Shown here piece after piece: positions 33,691 through 42,218 of a DNA stretch of 52,131 nucleotides. The notes below the pieces were generated by a model that ran no database searches, was not told where the DNA came from, and was given only the letters and a program-made list of their open reading frames with translations. Each line of letters starts with the position of its first letter. Within the stretch, counting starts at the first letter, position 1. The stretch covers positions 1-52,131 of the forward strand of contig JAUJOK010000035.1 of assembly GCA_030447685.1 (NCBI GenBank), read 5' to 3'. This stretch comes from Armatimonadaceae bacterium (GTDB lineage Bacteria; Armatimonadota; Armatimonadia; Armatimonadales; Armatimonadaceae). Position numbers and translations under genes: made by a program.

Positions 33691-34587
33691 TTACTGCTGG
33701 ATCGTTCCCTGCCCGCCGCGACGCTGCCCACGGTCGCCGCCGCGCGGCCCACGAAAGCCGCCGCCGGGCCGCTGCTGCGGGGGCGGGTCGGCGCGGAACG
33801 TGAACGGCTCGCCGATAGCGGCTGTCCAGGCGGCTTTCTCCTCGGGGGACAGAAGCGCGAGCGTCTGCGCTTCGGCATCCTTACGGCTTTTGTCCAGCCT
33901 CTGGCGCAGCGGCGACAGGCGGCTGTAGAAGTCGGGCATCTGCCCGCCGTTCTCGCGCATGTTCTGGAACGCATCCCGCATCACCGTTCCGGTCTCCTGC
34001 TCGTAGGCCGCCGCGATCTTGCCGATCTCCGCACGGTTCGCAGGCGTCAGCTTCAGCTCGTCGGCCACTTTCGGGTCGGCCATCGAAAGCGGGCCGCGCC
34101 GCTGAAGGTCTAACTGATGCAGACGCACCGCCTGCTCCGGGGTCAGGATGGCCCTGACCTTTTCGTTCATCTCACCCTGAAAGGCCGTCACGACTGCCCG
34201 GATCTGGGGAGCCATCTCCTGCATCCGCTGCCGCCGCTGCTCGCGCGACTCATTTTCCTGTCCCGGCTGGTTCTGTCCACGGAACATTTCGCGCATGCGA
34301 CCGCGCATGGCCGTACGGCTTTGTTCCGTCAATCCACTCAGCTCGTTCTTCTGTTTCACGGTAAGCTGAAGGTGGGTCTGCACCTCCGGGCGCTGAAGCA
34401 GGCCCATCGGGTTGCTGGTGCGCGGCGAAGAAGCCCCGCCCGGCCCCATGCCGCCGCCGAAGCCGCCCCACATCCCGCCGCGCGGGCCGCCGCCGCCGCC
34501 TCCGCCTTGCGCCGATGCCGCGCCCGCAGCGCCGAGCGTCAGGGTTACGGCGGCGAGTACGGTCGAAGCCGCTTGTTTCCAATCCAT
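33691..34587 (-). CDS. Secreted Spy/CpxP-like protein with Gly-rich ends
   Basis: 298 residues from ATG 34587 with GGGAGA upstream; ATG 34605 adds only six residues. Signal peptide about 1-27 (ending SAQ), then a Gly/Met/Phe-rich segment. Two helical blocks carry the LTxxQ-like signatures of Spy/CpxP periplasmic proteins (LTVKQKNELSGLTEQSRTAM, AILTPEQAVRLHQLDLQ; DELKLTPANRAEIGKIAAAY, LALLSPEEKAAWTAA). The C-terminus is again low-complexity (GGGFRGPRGGDRGQRRGG). Such proteins act as chaperones or envelope stress sensors. The family likeness is by motif only. Confidence 0.65.
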   Translation of the reverse strand: MDWKQAASTVLAAVTLTLGAAGAASAQGGGGGGGPRGGMWGGFGGGMGPGGASSPRTSNPMGLLQRPEVQTHLQLTVKQKNELSGLTEQSRTAMRGRMREMFRGQNQPGQENESREQRRQRMQEMAPQIRAVVTAFQGEMNEKVRAILTPEQAVRLHQLDLQRRGPLSMADPKVADELKLTPANRAEIGKIAAAYEQETGTVMRDAFQNMRENGGQMPDFYSRLSPLRQRLDKSRKDAEAQTLALLSPEEKAAWTAAIGEPFTFRADPPPQQRPGGGFRGPRGGDRGQRRGGQGTIQQ

Positions 34588-34784
34588 TGTTTTTATTTCT
34601 CCCATTACCGAAAATTCGGTGGCGCGCCTTGCGTGGCGTGCCTGTCATGCTCTTATCATAACAGCCCGAAATGAAAAAAAAACATGAAGATTCCGCCGTG
34701 AAAAAAGTTATGTGAAATTGCAGCGTGGCCGTGGCAGAACCTTTGTAGAAACAAAAACTACTTTCGAGTAAAGGAATTAACTCC

Positions 34785-35153
34785 ATGCTTTCCACCTCTC
34801 TCAAGAAGTCCGCCCGCCGCGGCTTCACGCTCATCGAGATCATGATCGTGGTGCTGATCATCGGCATCCTGCTCGCCATCGCCGTTCCTAACTTCGTCAA
34901 AGCCCGTGAGTCCAGCCGCGCCAAAGCCTGCGTGGGCAACCTCAAGCAGATCGATGCGGCCAAAGAGCAGTTTGCCATGGACGGCAAGAAGGCCGCCGGC
35001 GCGACGGTGGGCACCGGCGACATCTATGGCTCCGACAAGTACATCAAGAGCGCTCCGGTCTGCCCCAGCGGCGGCACCTACACCGAGAACGTCGTCGGCA
35101 CCGCCCCGACCTGCAACATTGTCTCGCCGGCTCCCAACCAGCACTCGCTGTAA
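34785..35153 (+). CDS. Type IV pilin-like / pseudopilin protein
   Basis: 122 residues from ATG 34785 with AAGGA nine bases upstream. The prepilin leader is short and basic (STSLKKSARRG), and the cleavage motif RRG-FTLIEIMIVVLIIGILL contains Phe at +1 and Glu at +5, followed by the hydrophobic spine helix. The mature part has two helices (VKARESSRAKACVGNLKQID) and two cysteines in the C-terminal region, with the Asn/Gly-rich tail seen in DUF1559-like and competence-type pseudopilins. It would be processed by a prepilin peptidase and displayed outside. It is alone here, divergent from the Spy-like gene. A strong terminator follows. Confidence 0.85.
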   Translation: MLSTSLKKSARRGFTLIEIMIVVLIIGILLAIAVPNFVKARESSRAKACVGNLKQIDAAKEQFAMDGKKAAGATVGTGDIYGSDKYIKSAPVCPSGGTYTENVVGTAPTCNIVSPAPNQHSL

Positions 35154-35198
35154 GAACAGAGCCAGGGACACCGCCTGTGAGGGTGGGAGTGCCGGATA

Positions 35199-35240
35199 AA
35201 AAAAGGGCCAGGTCATTTACGACCTGGCCCTTTCCACAGC
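35199..35240 (+). terminator. Intrinsic terminator after the pilin-like gene
   Basis: A-run, then GGGCCAGGTC and GACCTGGCCC arms around ATTTAC, then TTTCC. A clear GC-rich stem; it can act in both directions. Confidence 0.9.
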
Positions 35241-35359
35241 ATGTGGAGAGAAAAGGAGATCACACGGACGAGATACTACCCTCCTCGTGTCGGGGCTGTC
35301 AACCTTTTCCGAAAAAATTCACGGGGGCGGCGCGAAAAATCTCTGCCTCTCCGTTCCGA

Positions 35360-35881
35360 TCACATCCGGCTCATCGGGCAGTCCTGAGTGGTCAATTTTC
35401 TCACCGTACGCGCGCCCGATGTCGCCAGGCGCTTGAGCTTCTCCGGTGTGACGCGGTCATACACGTAGGCACGGACGCTTTTGGAGGTGGAGTGGCGCAG
35501 GCGGCGGGCGGCGGGGTCGTAGAGCAGTTTGTTCAGGGACGCCGTGCCGGACGGAAACTCGTTGAACCACTGAATCTCGATGGGACGAGGCCGGTCGTCC
35601 TCAAGGGGGACGGTCTGCGCCAGGGCCAGCAGGGCGTGCGCTTCGCCCAGCGGCGGTTCCGGGGGGCCTTCCGTGGGGATAGAACCGAGGTGGATACGAA
35701 CCGGCGCGCGGCCCGGCGCATCGGCGACATGTGGCCTGGCGCACCCCAGATAGGCCAGCAGCGCCAGCACGGCGGCAGTTTCGAGCACGGCCCCGGCGGT
35801 TCGGAGTCCTAACCTTCGTTTGCCGACTGCCGCTGCCGTTGCTGCTGCCTCGCTCCGCATCTCCTCGCGTCCTTTCCGCAT
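35360..35881 (-). CDS. Membrane-anchored hypothetical protein
   Basis: 173 residues from ATG 35881, or from an in-frame ATG eight codons later. One hydrophobic helix (about 27-46, GAVLETAAVLALLAYLGC) and a following soluble region of about 125 residues (APVRIHLGSIPTEGPPEPPL, RPRPIEIQWFNEFPSGTASL, LRHSTSKSVRAYVYDRVTPE, ARTVRKLTTQDCPMSRM). No known domain. The frame stays open upstream and reads QDDGTIASERPENRVWG, so with one indel it could be the second half of the gene at 36182, giving one longer protein. Confidence 0.55.
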   Translation of the reverse strand: MRKGREEMRSEAAATAAAVGKRRLGLRTAGAVLETAAVLALLAYLGCARPHVADAPGRAPVRIHLGSIPTEGPPEPPLGEAHALLALAQTVPLEDDRPRPIEIQWFNEFPSGTASLNKLLYDPAARRLRHSTSKSVRAYVYDRVTPEKLKRLATSGARTVRKLTTQDCPMSRM

Positions 35882-36182
35882 CCCCCATACGCGATTTTCG
35901 GGGCGCTCGCTCGCAATGGTTCCGTCGTCCTGCGCGCCGCCGCTGCCGGTACAGACGCACGGCGGCCACGGCGGCGTAGACGATAAGCAGAGCGGCGACG
36001 ATCACCATTCCTGCCTGCTTCCATTGCGCGCCGTGCCGTGGGTCTTCGCTTGCCCAGACAACCAGTATCAGCAGCCCGGCCAGGGCCGTGACGGCCACCA
36101 CCTGAACGATCAAGTTCCGGCGTTCGCTTTTACGCTTTTTGCGCCACTGTTCGGTGACGGATAAAGGGTCCTGGTGGGGCAA
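35601..36182 (-). CDS. Two-helix membrane protein, C-terminal end uncertain
   Basis: TTG 36182 with GGAGGAG eight bases upstream. The credible part is PHQDPLSVTEQWRKKRKSER, helix one LIVQVVAVTALAGLLILVVW, a short loop, helix two GMVIVAALLIVYAAVAAVRL and RQRRRA. Beyond about 35925 the frame becomes Arg-rich and overlaps the next gene antiphase, so it is probably spurious. A one-base change near 35930 would join it to the gene at 35360. Function unknown. Confidence 0.4.
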   Translation of the reverse strand: MPHQDPLSVTEQWRKKRKSERRNLIVQVVAVTALAGLLILVVWASEDPRHGAQWKQAGMVIVAALLIVYAAVAAVRLYRQRRRAGRRNHCERAPRKSRMGDAERTRGDAERGSSNGSGSRQTKVRTPNRRGRARNCRRAGAAGLSGVRQATCRRCAGPRAGSYPPRFYPHGRPPGTAAGRSARPAGPGADRPP

Positions 36183-36347
36183 TGCGCTGTCTCCTCCGGT
36201 ATCGGCGCGGCATCTGTTTTTACGCCAACGGCGGTGCCGTCTCCTTGTTCTTCGGAGTGCGGGCGCATTTTTGAACACAAAGAAATGGGGCTGCAATAGC
36301 CCCGCTCTTTCCTTGCGCCGCCGCTGCCGCCGCTGCCGCTGCCGCCG

Positions 36348-36938
36348 TTACAGCTTTTCGTACGTGTCTTCGTGCCGCAGGCTGGTTTCGTCATCGCGGT
36401 AGCGGATGACCATCCGGTTCACGGACGGCAGCCGGATTTCATACTCGCCGGGCACCGCCTCGTCGACAGTCATCGTTTCTCTGCTTTCGAAGATGCCGTT
36501 GTTGTTTTCATCGACAGAAACATCTTCGATGAAAAGGTTAAGCCGGGTGCCGGTTATTTGCCAGTTTCCCCGTATCCGCGTCACATGGGGATTGCCGGGG
36601 TGCCGTGTGGCCTTGACACGGCTGTTGGATTCGAGAACGCTTTCCTCGGACAGGCCCAGCGCCTCCAGGTCGCCATTCGCCCGAAACTCGATAGTATCAT
36701 CCTCGCCGCACAGGCGGATGGCCTGGTCGTTCTGATCGACTAACTCGCCGGGGCAGTTGGCGGACTGGCCGCCCGCGCTGATCCGAATGTTGCGCCACAG
36801 CCCGATAAGCGAGGCTTCAGTAACGTCAATGCCGCTGCCGTCGCTGTTGCCGCCGCCGCCGCACCCGCCCATCGCGAGCAGAGCCGCCGCTGTCAGCGAG
36901 AAGGCGCTCAGAAAAGCCGCTGGTGTCCGTATCCGCAT
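36348..36938 (-). CDS. Putative lipoprotein of unknown function
   Basis: 196 residues from ATG 36938. Basic start, hydrophobic core (about 9-22) and a likely lipobox ending in Cys26 (LAMGGC), then a Gly-rich spacer. The mature part reads EASLIGLWRNIRISAGGQSA, EDDTIEFRANGDLEALGLSE, VTRIRGNWQITGTRLNLFIE, and ends MVIRYRDDETSLRHEDTYEK. Repeated short strands with 'GxW' patterns resemble lipocalin-like lipid-protein domains, but I make no family call. The last codons (AAGCTG TAA) are GC-poor compared with the neighbours. Confidence 0.65.
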   Translation of the reverse strand: MRIRTPAAFLSAFSLTAAALLAMGGCGGGGNSDGSGIDVTEASLIGLWRNIRISAGGQSANCPGELVDQNDQAIRLCGEDDTIEFRANGDLEALGLSEESVLESNSRVKATRHPGNPHVTRIRGNWQITGTRLNLFIEDVSVDENNNGIFESRETMTVDEAVPGEYEIRLPSVNRMVIRYRDDETSLRHEDTYEKL

Positions 36939-37036
36939 ATTCGTCCCCTTAACTCCTGAATATATCCAGATTTAAAAAGATAGTTCGCTTTTCCGGGCAT
37001 CACTTCCTTTCCGGCAAAGGAAACAAATCCGCCGTG

Positions 37037-37065
37037 TTGCAAAATATACCCCCATGGGGTATAAT
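37037..37065 (+). promoter_or_regulatory. csoR operon promoter with CsoR operator
   Basis: -35 TTGCAA (37037-37042), 17-base spacer, -10 TATAAT (37060-37065). Across the spacer and -10 lies the pseudo-palindrome TATACCCCCATGGGGTATA (37045-37063), which closely matches the GC-box operator bound by copper-free CsoR repressors. Copper binding to CsoR would release it and start the operon, including csoR itself. Confidence 0.88.
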
Positions 37066-37098
37066 GGCTATGAATCCGGGGAAAGGGAAGCAGCGGCA

Positions 37099-37389
37099 AT
37101 GGACGAAAAGGAGCGGGGCAGGGTTCGCGCGCGGATGAACCGCATAGCCGGGCAGGTATCGGGTATCCAGCGCATGATCGATGAAGACAAATACTGTATG
37201 GATATTCTGGGCCAGATCGCGGCGGTGCGCTCAGCGCTGGATGCCGTGGGGACGCAGGTTCTGACGGATCATCTGGAGTCGTGCGTTCTGGGGCACGGCA
37301 GCGGCACCGAGCACCCGTGCGCCCAGCCGCTTACCCGGCAGCAGCTTCTGGAAGAGGTACGCACAGCAGTGTCGCGCTTCGTCAAGTAA
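37099..37389 (+). CDS. csoR: Copper-sensing transcriptional repressor CsoR
   Basis: 96 residues from ATG 37099; an earlier ATG at 37054 lies inside the operator and adds an unlikely segment. It is an all-helical DUF156 protein. The N-terminal RMNRIAGQVSGIQRMIDEDK matches the DNA-binding, tetramer-forming helix of the family. The Cu(I) ligands in C-H-C register are present: KYCMDIL (Cys), DHLESC (His and Cys). It represses the copZ-copA-cupredoxin operon through the palindrome just upstream, and so also itself. Confidence 0.9.
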   Translation: MDEKERGRVRARMNRIAGQVSGIQRMIDEDKYCMDILGQIAAVRSALDAVGTQVLTDHLESCVLGHGSGTEHPCAQPLTRQQLLEEVRTAVSRFVK

Positions 37390-37457
37390 AGCGAGCGCCG
37401 CGCCGCTGCGCCGCGCCGCGCTGCGACCCCGCGCAGAAACGAAAGGAAACGATTTGC

Positions 37458-37664
37458 ATGGAAACAACGACTTTGACCGCGCCCGACATTGAATGCGACG
37501 GGTGCGCGAACGCGATCAAGAAGGCGCTTGGCAAGGTGCCGGGCGTATCTCAGATAAACGTCGATGTCACGGCAAAGACCGTGACCGTCGCGCACGATGA
37601 GAAAGCAGCGCCGGTTCCGGTAATTGCGGCGGCTCTGGACAAGGCAGGGTTTCCGACGGAGTAA
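37458..37664 (+). CDS. copZ: Copper chaperone CopZ-type protein
   Basis: 68 residues from ATG 37458 with AAAGGAA upstream. A single heavy-metal-associated domain with ferredoxin-like fold: [20 protein letters not shown] (the CxxC metal-binding motif is CDGC), [20 protein letters not shown], and DKAGFPTE at the end. It carries Cu(I) in the cytosol and passes it to the ATPase encoded next. 30 bases separate it from copA. The canonical MxCxxC reads IECDGC, with Ile for Met. Confidence 0.88.
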   Translation: METTTLTAPDIECDGCANAIKKALGKVPGVSQINVDVTAKTVTVAHDEKAAPVPVIAAALDKAGFPTE

Positions 37665-37693
37665 CTGCCTTCACGAGAGTGCAGGAGACGATC

Positions 37694-40240
37694 ATGACGA
37701 CAACAACAAAAACAACGAACGAAACCGCTGTGTCCGCGCAGAACGATGCCCAGCGCTGTGATCTGCCGATAACCGGCATGACCTGTGCGGCCTGCGCGCG
37801 TCGCATCGAAAAGCAGTTGAACCGGGCAGAAGGCGTGCGGCAGGCCAGTGTCAACTTCGCCACCTCCAAAGCCACGGTGGAGTACGACCCCACGGCGACC
37901 GGTATCCGGCAGTTGATGGAGACGGTCGAAGACGCGGGCTACGGCACGACCGGCACGGCGCACGCCGAGTTTATCGTGGACGACTCGGCGCGTGTGTCGG
38001 GGTCGAGCCAGCCGCTGGAACATCATGTCAGCGGCGTGAGCGGTGTCGTCGGCGTGGACTTCAACCTGGCGACGATGGCCGTACGGATCGAATATCTGCC
38101 GGGAATGGTGGATATAGCCGGGCTGCGCCGCGCCATCGAGGACTTCGGGTATCGGGTGCGCGAGGTGCCCGGCGGGGGCGGGGACGCGACTGCCGAGGAC
38201 GCGCTGGAAAAGGCGCACGCCGAAGAGTACCGTGATCTTTTGCGTAAGTTCCTGGTCGCCGCCGTGCTTTCGCTGCCGGTCCTGGTTATCGCCATGAGCC
38301 ACGGAAAAATCTCCTGGCTGAACTTTTCCGGCGTCAACTATGTCCAGCTTGCCCTGACTACTCCAGTCGTTTTCTACAGCGGGGGGCAGTTTTACCGGGG
38401 GGCGTGGGCCGCGTTCCGCCACCGCGCCGCCGATATGAACTCGCTGATCGCGGTCGGCACGGGCGCGGCGTACCTGTATTCGGTCGCGGCGACGCTCGCT
38501 CCGGGCTTCTTCGCGCGCAGTGGTGCTGGTGAACATGGCGGCATGGCGGCGGGCATGGGCGCGGAAGCGGTTCCCGTCTACTTCGAGGCGGCGGGCGTGA
38601 TTATCGCGCTGATCCTGCTGGGGCGGCTTCTGGAAGCGCGGGCGAAGGGACGCACCGGCGAGGCGATCCGGCGACTGGTGGGGCTTCAGCCCAGGACCGC
38701 GCGTGTCGTGCGGGATGGGGTGGAGACGGATATTCCCGTGGAAGAGGTCGTGCCCGGCGACATCGTTCTGGTGCGGCCCGGCGAAAAGATTCCCGTGGAC
38801 GGCATTATCGTGGACGGCGCATCGGCGGTGGATGAGGCGATGCTGACGGGCGAAAGCCTGCCGGTGGAAAAAACGACCGGTGACGACGTGTTCGCGGCGA
38901 CGATGAATAAAAGCGGCGCGTTCCGCTTCTGCGCCACCAAAGTCGGAAAGGATACCGCGCTCCAGCAGATCGTCAAGCTGGTGCAGGACGCGCAGGGTTC
39001 CAAAGCGTCCATCGCACGTCTGGCGGACGTTATCAGCGGCGTTTTTACGCCCATTGTGCTGTGTATAGCCGTGGCGACGTTCGTGGCCTGGTATCTCCTT
39101 GCGCCGACGGAGACGCGCTTTACGATGGCGCTGGTCAGCTTCGTTTCCGTGCTGATTATCGCCTGCCCCTGCGCGCTGGGCCTGGCGACCCCGACCGCTA
39201 TTCTGGTGGGTACCGGCAAGGGCGCGGAAAACGGCGTGCTGATTAAAGGCGGCGCATCGCTGGAAACGGCGCACAAGATCGATACGCTGGCGCTGGACAA
39301 GACCGGCACGATCACGCGGGGCAAGCCGGAACTGACGGATGTAGTCAGAGCGGACGATATCGACGAAAACGAACTGCTGCGGCTGGCGGCGTCCGCCGAG
39401 CGCGGCAGCGAGCACCCGCTGGGCGAGGCGATTGTCGGCGCGGCGCGGGAGCGCGGCCTGGAACTGTCGGAGGCGACGGCTTTTAACGCTGTCGCCGGGC
39501 AGGGTATCGAGGCGACGGTGGACGGCAGAAATCTGCTGCTGGGCAACGCGAAGCGGATGGGGGAGCGGGGCATCGCGCTCGGAGACTTCGAGGAGCGGGC
39601 CGCCGCGCTGGCCGCCGCAGGCAAAACGCCGATGTACGTGGCGGTGAACGGCACGCTGGCGGGCCTGGTCGCCGTGGCCGATACGATCAAGCCGGAGGCG
39701 AAAGACGCCGTCGCGGCGCTACAGCGGCAGGGTCTGGAGGTGGTGATGATGACCGGCGACAACCGCCGGACCGCCGAGGCCGTGGCCGCGCAGGTCGGGA
39801 TAAGCCGCGTGCTGGCGGAGGTCGCCCCGGAAGGCAAGGCAGCGGAGATAAAGCGGCTGCAAAGCGACAAGCGCGTCGTGGGCCTGGTCGGCGAGGGTCG
39901 CAACGACGCCGCGGCGGTGGCGCAGGCGGATGTGGGAATCGCGATTGGAACCGGCACGGACGTGGCGATGGAGGCATCCGACATTACGCTGGTGCGCGGC
40001 GATCTGCGCGGCGTCGTTACCGCAATCGCCCTTTCCAAGGCGACGCTGCGGACGGTCAAGCAGAACCTGTTCTGGGCGTTTATCTATAATGTCATCGGCA
40101 TACCGGTCGCGGCGGGGTTACTGTACCCATTGACCGGCTGGCTGCTGTCGCCCGTTCTGGCGAGCGTGGCGATGTCGCTGTCCAGCGTCTCGGTCGTCAC
40201 CAACAGCCTGCGCCTGCGCGGCTTCCGTCAAGGAGGATAA
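37694..40240 (+). CDS. copA: Copper-exporting P1B-type ATPase
   Basis: 848 residues from ATG 37694 with AGGAG six bases upstream (an in-frame GTG at 37679 has no better site). Domains: HMA1 with [15 protein letters not shown] (Cys31, Cys34); a second HMA-like fold (about 95-160) lacking CxxC; eight transmembrane helices; TGES in [11 protein letters not shown]; membrane CPC at 491-493; phosphorylation DKTGTITRG with Asp535; HP in [10 protein letters not shown]; nucleotide-binding [10 protein letters not shown]; hinge region [18 protein letters not shown]. In the usual GDGxND hinge, Asp is Glu734 here; the downstream Asn737-Asp738 is kept. The last helices carry [17 protein letters not shown]. 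It exports Cu(I). Long and free of frame breaks. Confidence 0.93.
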   Translation: MTTTTKTTNETAVSAQNDAQRCDLPITGMTCAACARRIEKQLNRAEGVRQASVNFATSKATVEYDPTATGIRQLMETVEDAGYGTTGTAHAEFIVDDSARVSGSSQPLEHHVSGVSGVVGVDFNLATMAVRIEYLPGMVDIAGLRRAIEDFGYRVREVPGGGGDATAEDALEKAHAEEYRDLLRKFLVAAVLSLPVLVIAMSHGKISWLNFSGVNYVQLALTTPVVFYSGGQFYRGAWAAFRHRAADMNSLIAVGTGAAYLYSVAATLAPGFFARSGAGEHGGMAAGMGAEAVPVYFEAAGVIIALILLGRLLEARAKGRTGEAIRRLVGLQPRTARVVRDGVETDIPVEEVVPGDIVLVRPGEKIPVDGIIVDGASAVDEAMLTGESLPVEKTTGDDVFAATMNKSGAFRFCATKVGKDTALQQIVKLVQDAQGSKASIARLADVISGVFTPIVLCIAVATFVAWYLLAPTETRFTMALVSFVSVLIIACPCALGLATPTAILVGTGKGAENGVLIKGGASLETAHKIDTLALDKTGTITRGKPELTDVVRADDIDENELLRLAASAERGSEHPLGEAIVGAARERGLELSEATAFNAVAGQGIEATVDGRNLLLGNAKRMGERGIALGDFEERAAALAAAGKTPMYVAVNGTLAGLVAVADTIKPEAKDAVAALQRQGLEVVMMTGDNRRTAEAVAAQVGISRVLAEVAPEGKAAEIKRLQSDKRVVGLVGEGRNDAAAVAQADVGIAIGTGTDVAMEASDITLVRGDLRGVVTAIALSKATLRTVKQNLFWAFIYNVIGIPVAAGLLYPLTGWLLSPVLASVAMSLSSVSVVTNSLRLRGFRQGG

Positions 40241-40245
40241 ACAAA

Positions 40246-40626
40246 ATGGACACGAGCGAGATTATGGTACTGGTCGGCGGTGTCATCCTCATCGGCCTGA
40301 TTTTGTGGCACTTTTTCGGCGAGCGCGAAAAGGCCGCCGCCGCCGTGGGCGCGGCGGGCGTCCAGGAGATCAAGGTGACGGTGAAGGGCGGCTACTCGCC
40401 CGATGTGATCGTGGTGAAGCAGGGGACGCCGGTGCGCCTCGACTTTTACCGGGACGAAGCCGCCTCATGCAGTGAGCAGGTCGTGTTCGGCGATTTCGGC
40501 ATCGCCCGCGACCTGCCCGCCTACAAAACGACGCCGGTGGAGTTCACGCCGGACAAAGCGGGCGAGTTCACCTTCACCTGCGGCATGAACATGTTGCGCG
40601 GCAAGCTGATCGTCCAGCGGAGTTAA
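40246..40626 (+). CDS. Membrane-anchored cupredoxin
   Basis: 126 residues from ATG 40246, five bases after the copA stop. One N-terminal helix (about 6-24, IMVLVGGVILIGLILWHFF) anchors a cupredoxin domain (about 40-124): EIKVTVKGGYSPDVIVVKQG, RLDFYRDEAASCSEQVVFGD, KAGEFTFTCGMNMLRGKLIV. Likely Cu ligands are the Cys of FTCGMNM and a Met or His nearby; the second Cys in AASCSEQ is common in this family. It sits outside the membrane and may accept copper from CopA. It overlaps the convergent coiled-coil gene by 53 bases. Confidence 0.88.
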   Translation: MDTSEIMVLVGGVILIGLILWHFFGEREKAAAAVGAAGVQEIKVTVKGGYSPDVIVVKQGTPVRLDFYRDEAASCSEQVVFGDFGIARDLPAYKTTPVEFTPDKAGEFTFTCGMNMLRGKLIVQRS

Positions 40627-41101
40627 ATACGCACGCCCCTCCCCGATGGTGGTGGAGGGGCGCGCGCAGCGCGTCCGAGGGGCGGAGCGGCTTATTTTCG
40701 TTCAGCAGACGCATCATCTCGGCCATGTTTTGACGCATCTCGGCGTTAAGCTGGCGTGTCTCTTCCGCTGCCTGCCGGAGGGCTTCGGTGGCTTCGCGCT
40801 GCTCCTCGGCGATTTTCCGCAGGTCTTCGGCAGCCTGCCGGTGCGCCTCCGCCGCGCGCCTTTGCTCTTCCCAGGCTTGCCATTGCTGCTCTAAAACGTC
40901 TCGCCTTTCTGACGAAAGGATTCTTCGGTTCTCTTCCTCGAGCCGAATACTCTCCTCCTGCTGGCGTAACCCTTCCTCTTCCTCTCTCTGCTCCTCGCTT
41001 TGCCGACGCAGTAATTCGCCGCCCTGCCGCAACTCTTCCGCGAATTGTCGCTGCTCCTCGGCAAGTTGTATCTGCTTCAGCGTTTCCTGTTCTTCGTTCA
41101 T
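40574..41101 (-). CDS. Coiled-coil protein overlapping the copper operon
   Basis: 175 residues from ATG 41101. Residues about 5-140 are an unbroken charged helix, rich in Glu, Gln, Arg and Leu (EEQRQFAEELRQGGELLRRQ, RQAAEDLRKIAEEQREATEA, EMRQNMAEMMRLLNENKPLR), so a long coiled coil. The C-terminus beyond about residue 145 is Cys/Arg-rich and reads antisense to the cupredoxin gene, ending CRATCSCRR; it may have no function, but it does place five cysteines near a copper operon. No membrane segment. Unknown function. Confidence 0.6.
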   Translation of the reverse strand: MNEEQETLKQIQLAEEQRQFAEELRQGGELLRRQSEEQREEEEGLRQQEESIRLEEENRRILSSERRDVLEQQWQAWEEQRRAAEAHRQAAEDLRKIAEEQREATEALRQAAEETRQLNAEMRQNMAEMMRLLNENKPLRPSDALRAPLHHHRGGACVFNSAGRSACRATCSCRR

Positions 41102-41124
41102 CCTGCCGCCTCCGCAAGCAAGCG

Positions 41125-42210
41125 TTACTTATGGTTTTCGAGGTCCCGCGCGATCTCCTGGCCTGTCTCTTCCGGCGTCTTCCCCTCGGTGTAGACGATG
41201 CGCTTTGCCAGCGTCGAGAGATGCGTGATACAGAACCGGTTCAGGTCGATGCCGTCGATAGTGACGCGTTCCCGCTCGCGCAGCAGGGCGACCGATTCAT
41301 CCAGGTCAGGGGAGGGCAGCAGGAGAAAACATTCGGATAGGGACGCAGCAGTTCCTGGGCGCGGGCGAGGTCTGCCGGATTCTCATAGACCGAATGTCCG
41401 GCCCCAAAGTCGATGACGGAGCCGGGATGCTCCTGTAAAACGCGCTCCACGGCGTGAAGCTCGAAACGTTTCCAGTAACGATACACGCCCGCGAAGCCTT
41501 CCGCCTGCGAGATTCGGTTTTGTTCCTCCTGGTTCCAGCCGATCTCTTTGTAATAGTCCCACCGCAGCCGGTCCAGGGGTGCCTGCGGGCGTTCGAGACG
41601 CTCGGCAAGCAGCTTGCCCTGGGTGCTTTTTCCGGTGTTCATCGGGCCGATCAGGATAACCGTGGTGTCGGAGGGCTGAAGGCGGGCAAGGATCTCGTCG
41701 CAGGTCTCTTCCGGCGTCCTGTTCTTCGTGTAGACGACCTGTTTGGCTAAATCGTGATTGGTGATGCCGGACGAAAATCTCGTCCAGGGGCACGCCATCT
41801 ATGGTTATGCGATGTCGTTCCTCCAGCACCCGTACCGATTTGTCCAGGTCGGGGGACGGCAGCAGCAGGACCACGTCGTGCGGCTCCAGAGCGCGCTGCA
41901 CCCGTTCCCGCAGCGCCGCGTCCGCGAACGAACCCTGCCGGGAATCCAGTTCCAGGATGCACGGCGGCATCTCCGCCAGAGCGCGCTCGATAGCGTGGGC
42001 CTCGAAAGGTTGCCGGTAGCGGTAGAAGCCGTCCCAGCCCTGTTTCCACGCCTCCCGCTCGGCGTCCGGGTCATAGCCGATCTCTGTCCAATACTGGGAA
42101 GCCAGTGAGTCGAGCGGGGCGATAGGTAACTCAAGCCGGTCGGACAGCCGCTCCGCGACGGTCGTTTTGCCGCTGCGCGAGGGGCCAAGAAGAACAAGAA
42201 AGCGATTCAT
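41125..42210 (-). pseudogene. Tandem-duplicated P-loop kinase, frame-disrupted
   Basis: Two related copies of about 175-180 residues. Copy one starts at ATG 42210: MNRFLVLLGPSRSGKTTVAE with Walker A, IAPLDSLASQYWTEIGYDPD, LLLPSPDLDKSVRVLEERHR, ITIDGVPLDEIF. Copy two: ILIGPMNTGKSTQGKLLAER, APLDRLRWDYYKEIGWNQEE, and VTIDGIDLNRFCITHLSTLA near the end. Both end with similar tails (QVVYTKNRTPEETCDEILAR; RIVYTEGKTPEETGQEIARD). Frame changes near 41770 and 41320 disrupt it. The fold is of shikimate/AAA kinase-like type; substrate unknown. Stop at 41125-41127. Confidence 0.75.
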
Positions 42211-42218
42211 CGTTTAAC

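Noticed and set aside
37550..39415. 621-codon minus-strand open frame opposite copA
   Set aside because: High-GC shadow of a clearly functional ATPase gene; no domain and no ribosome-binding site.
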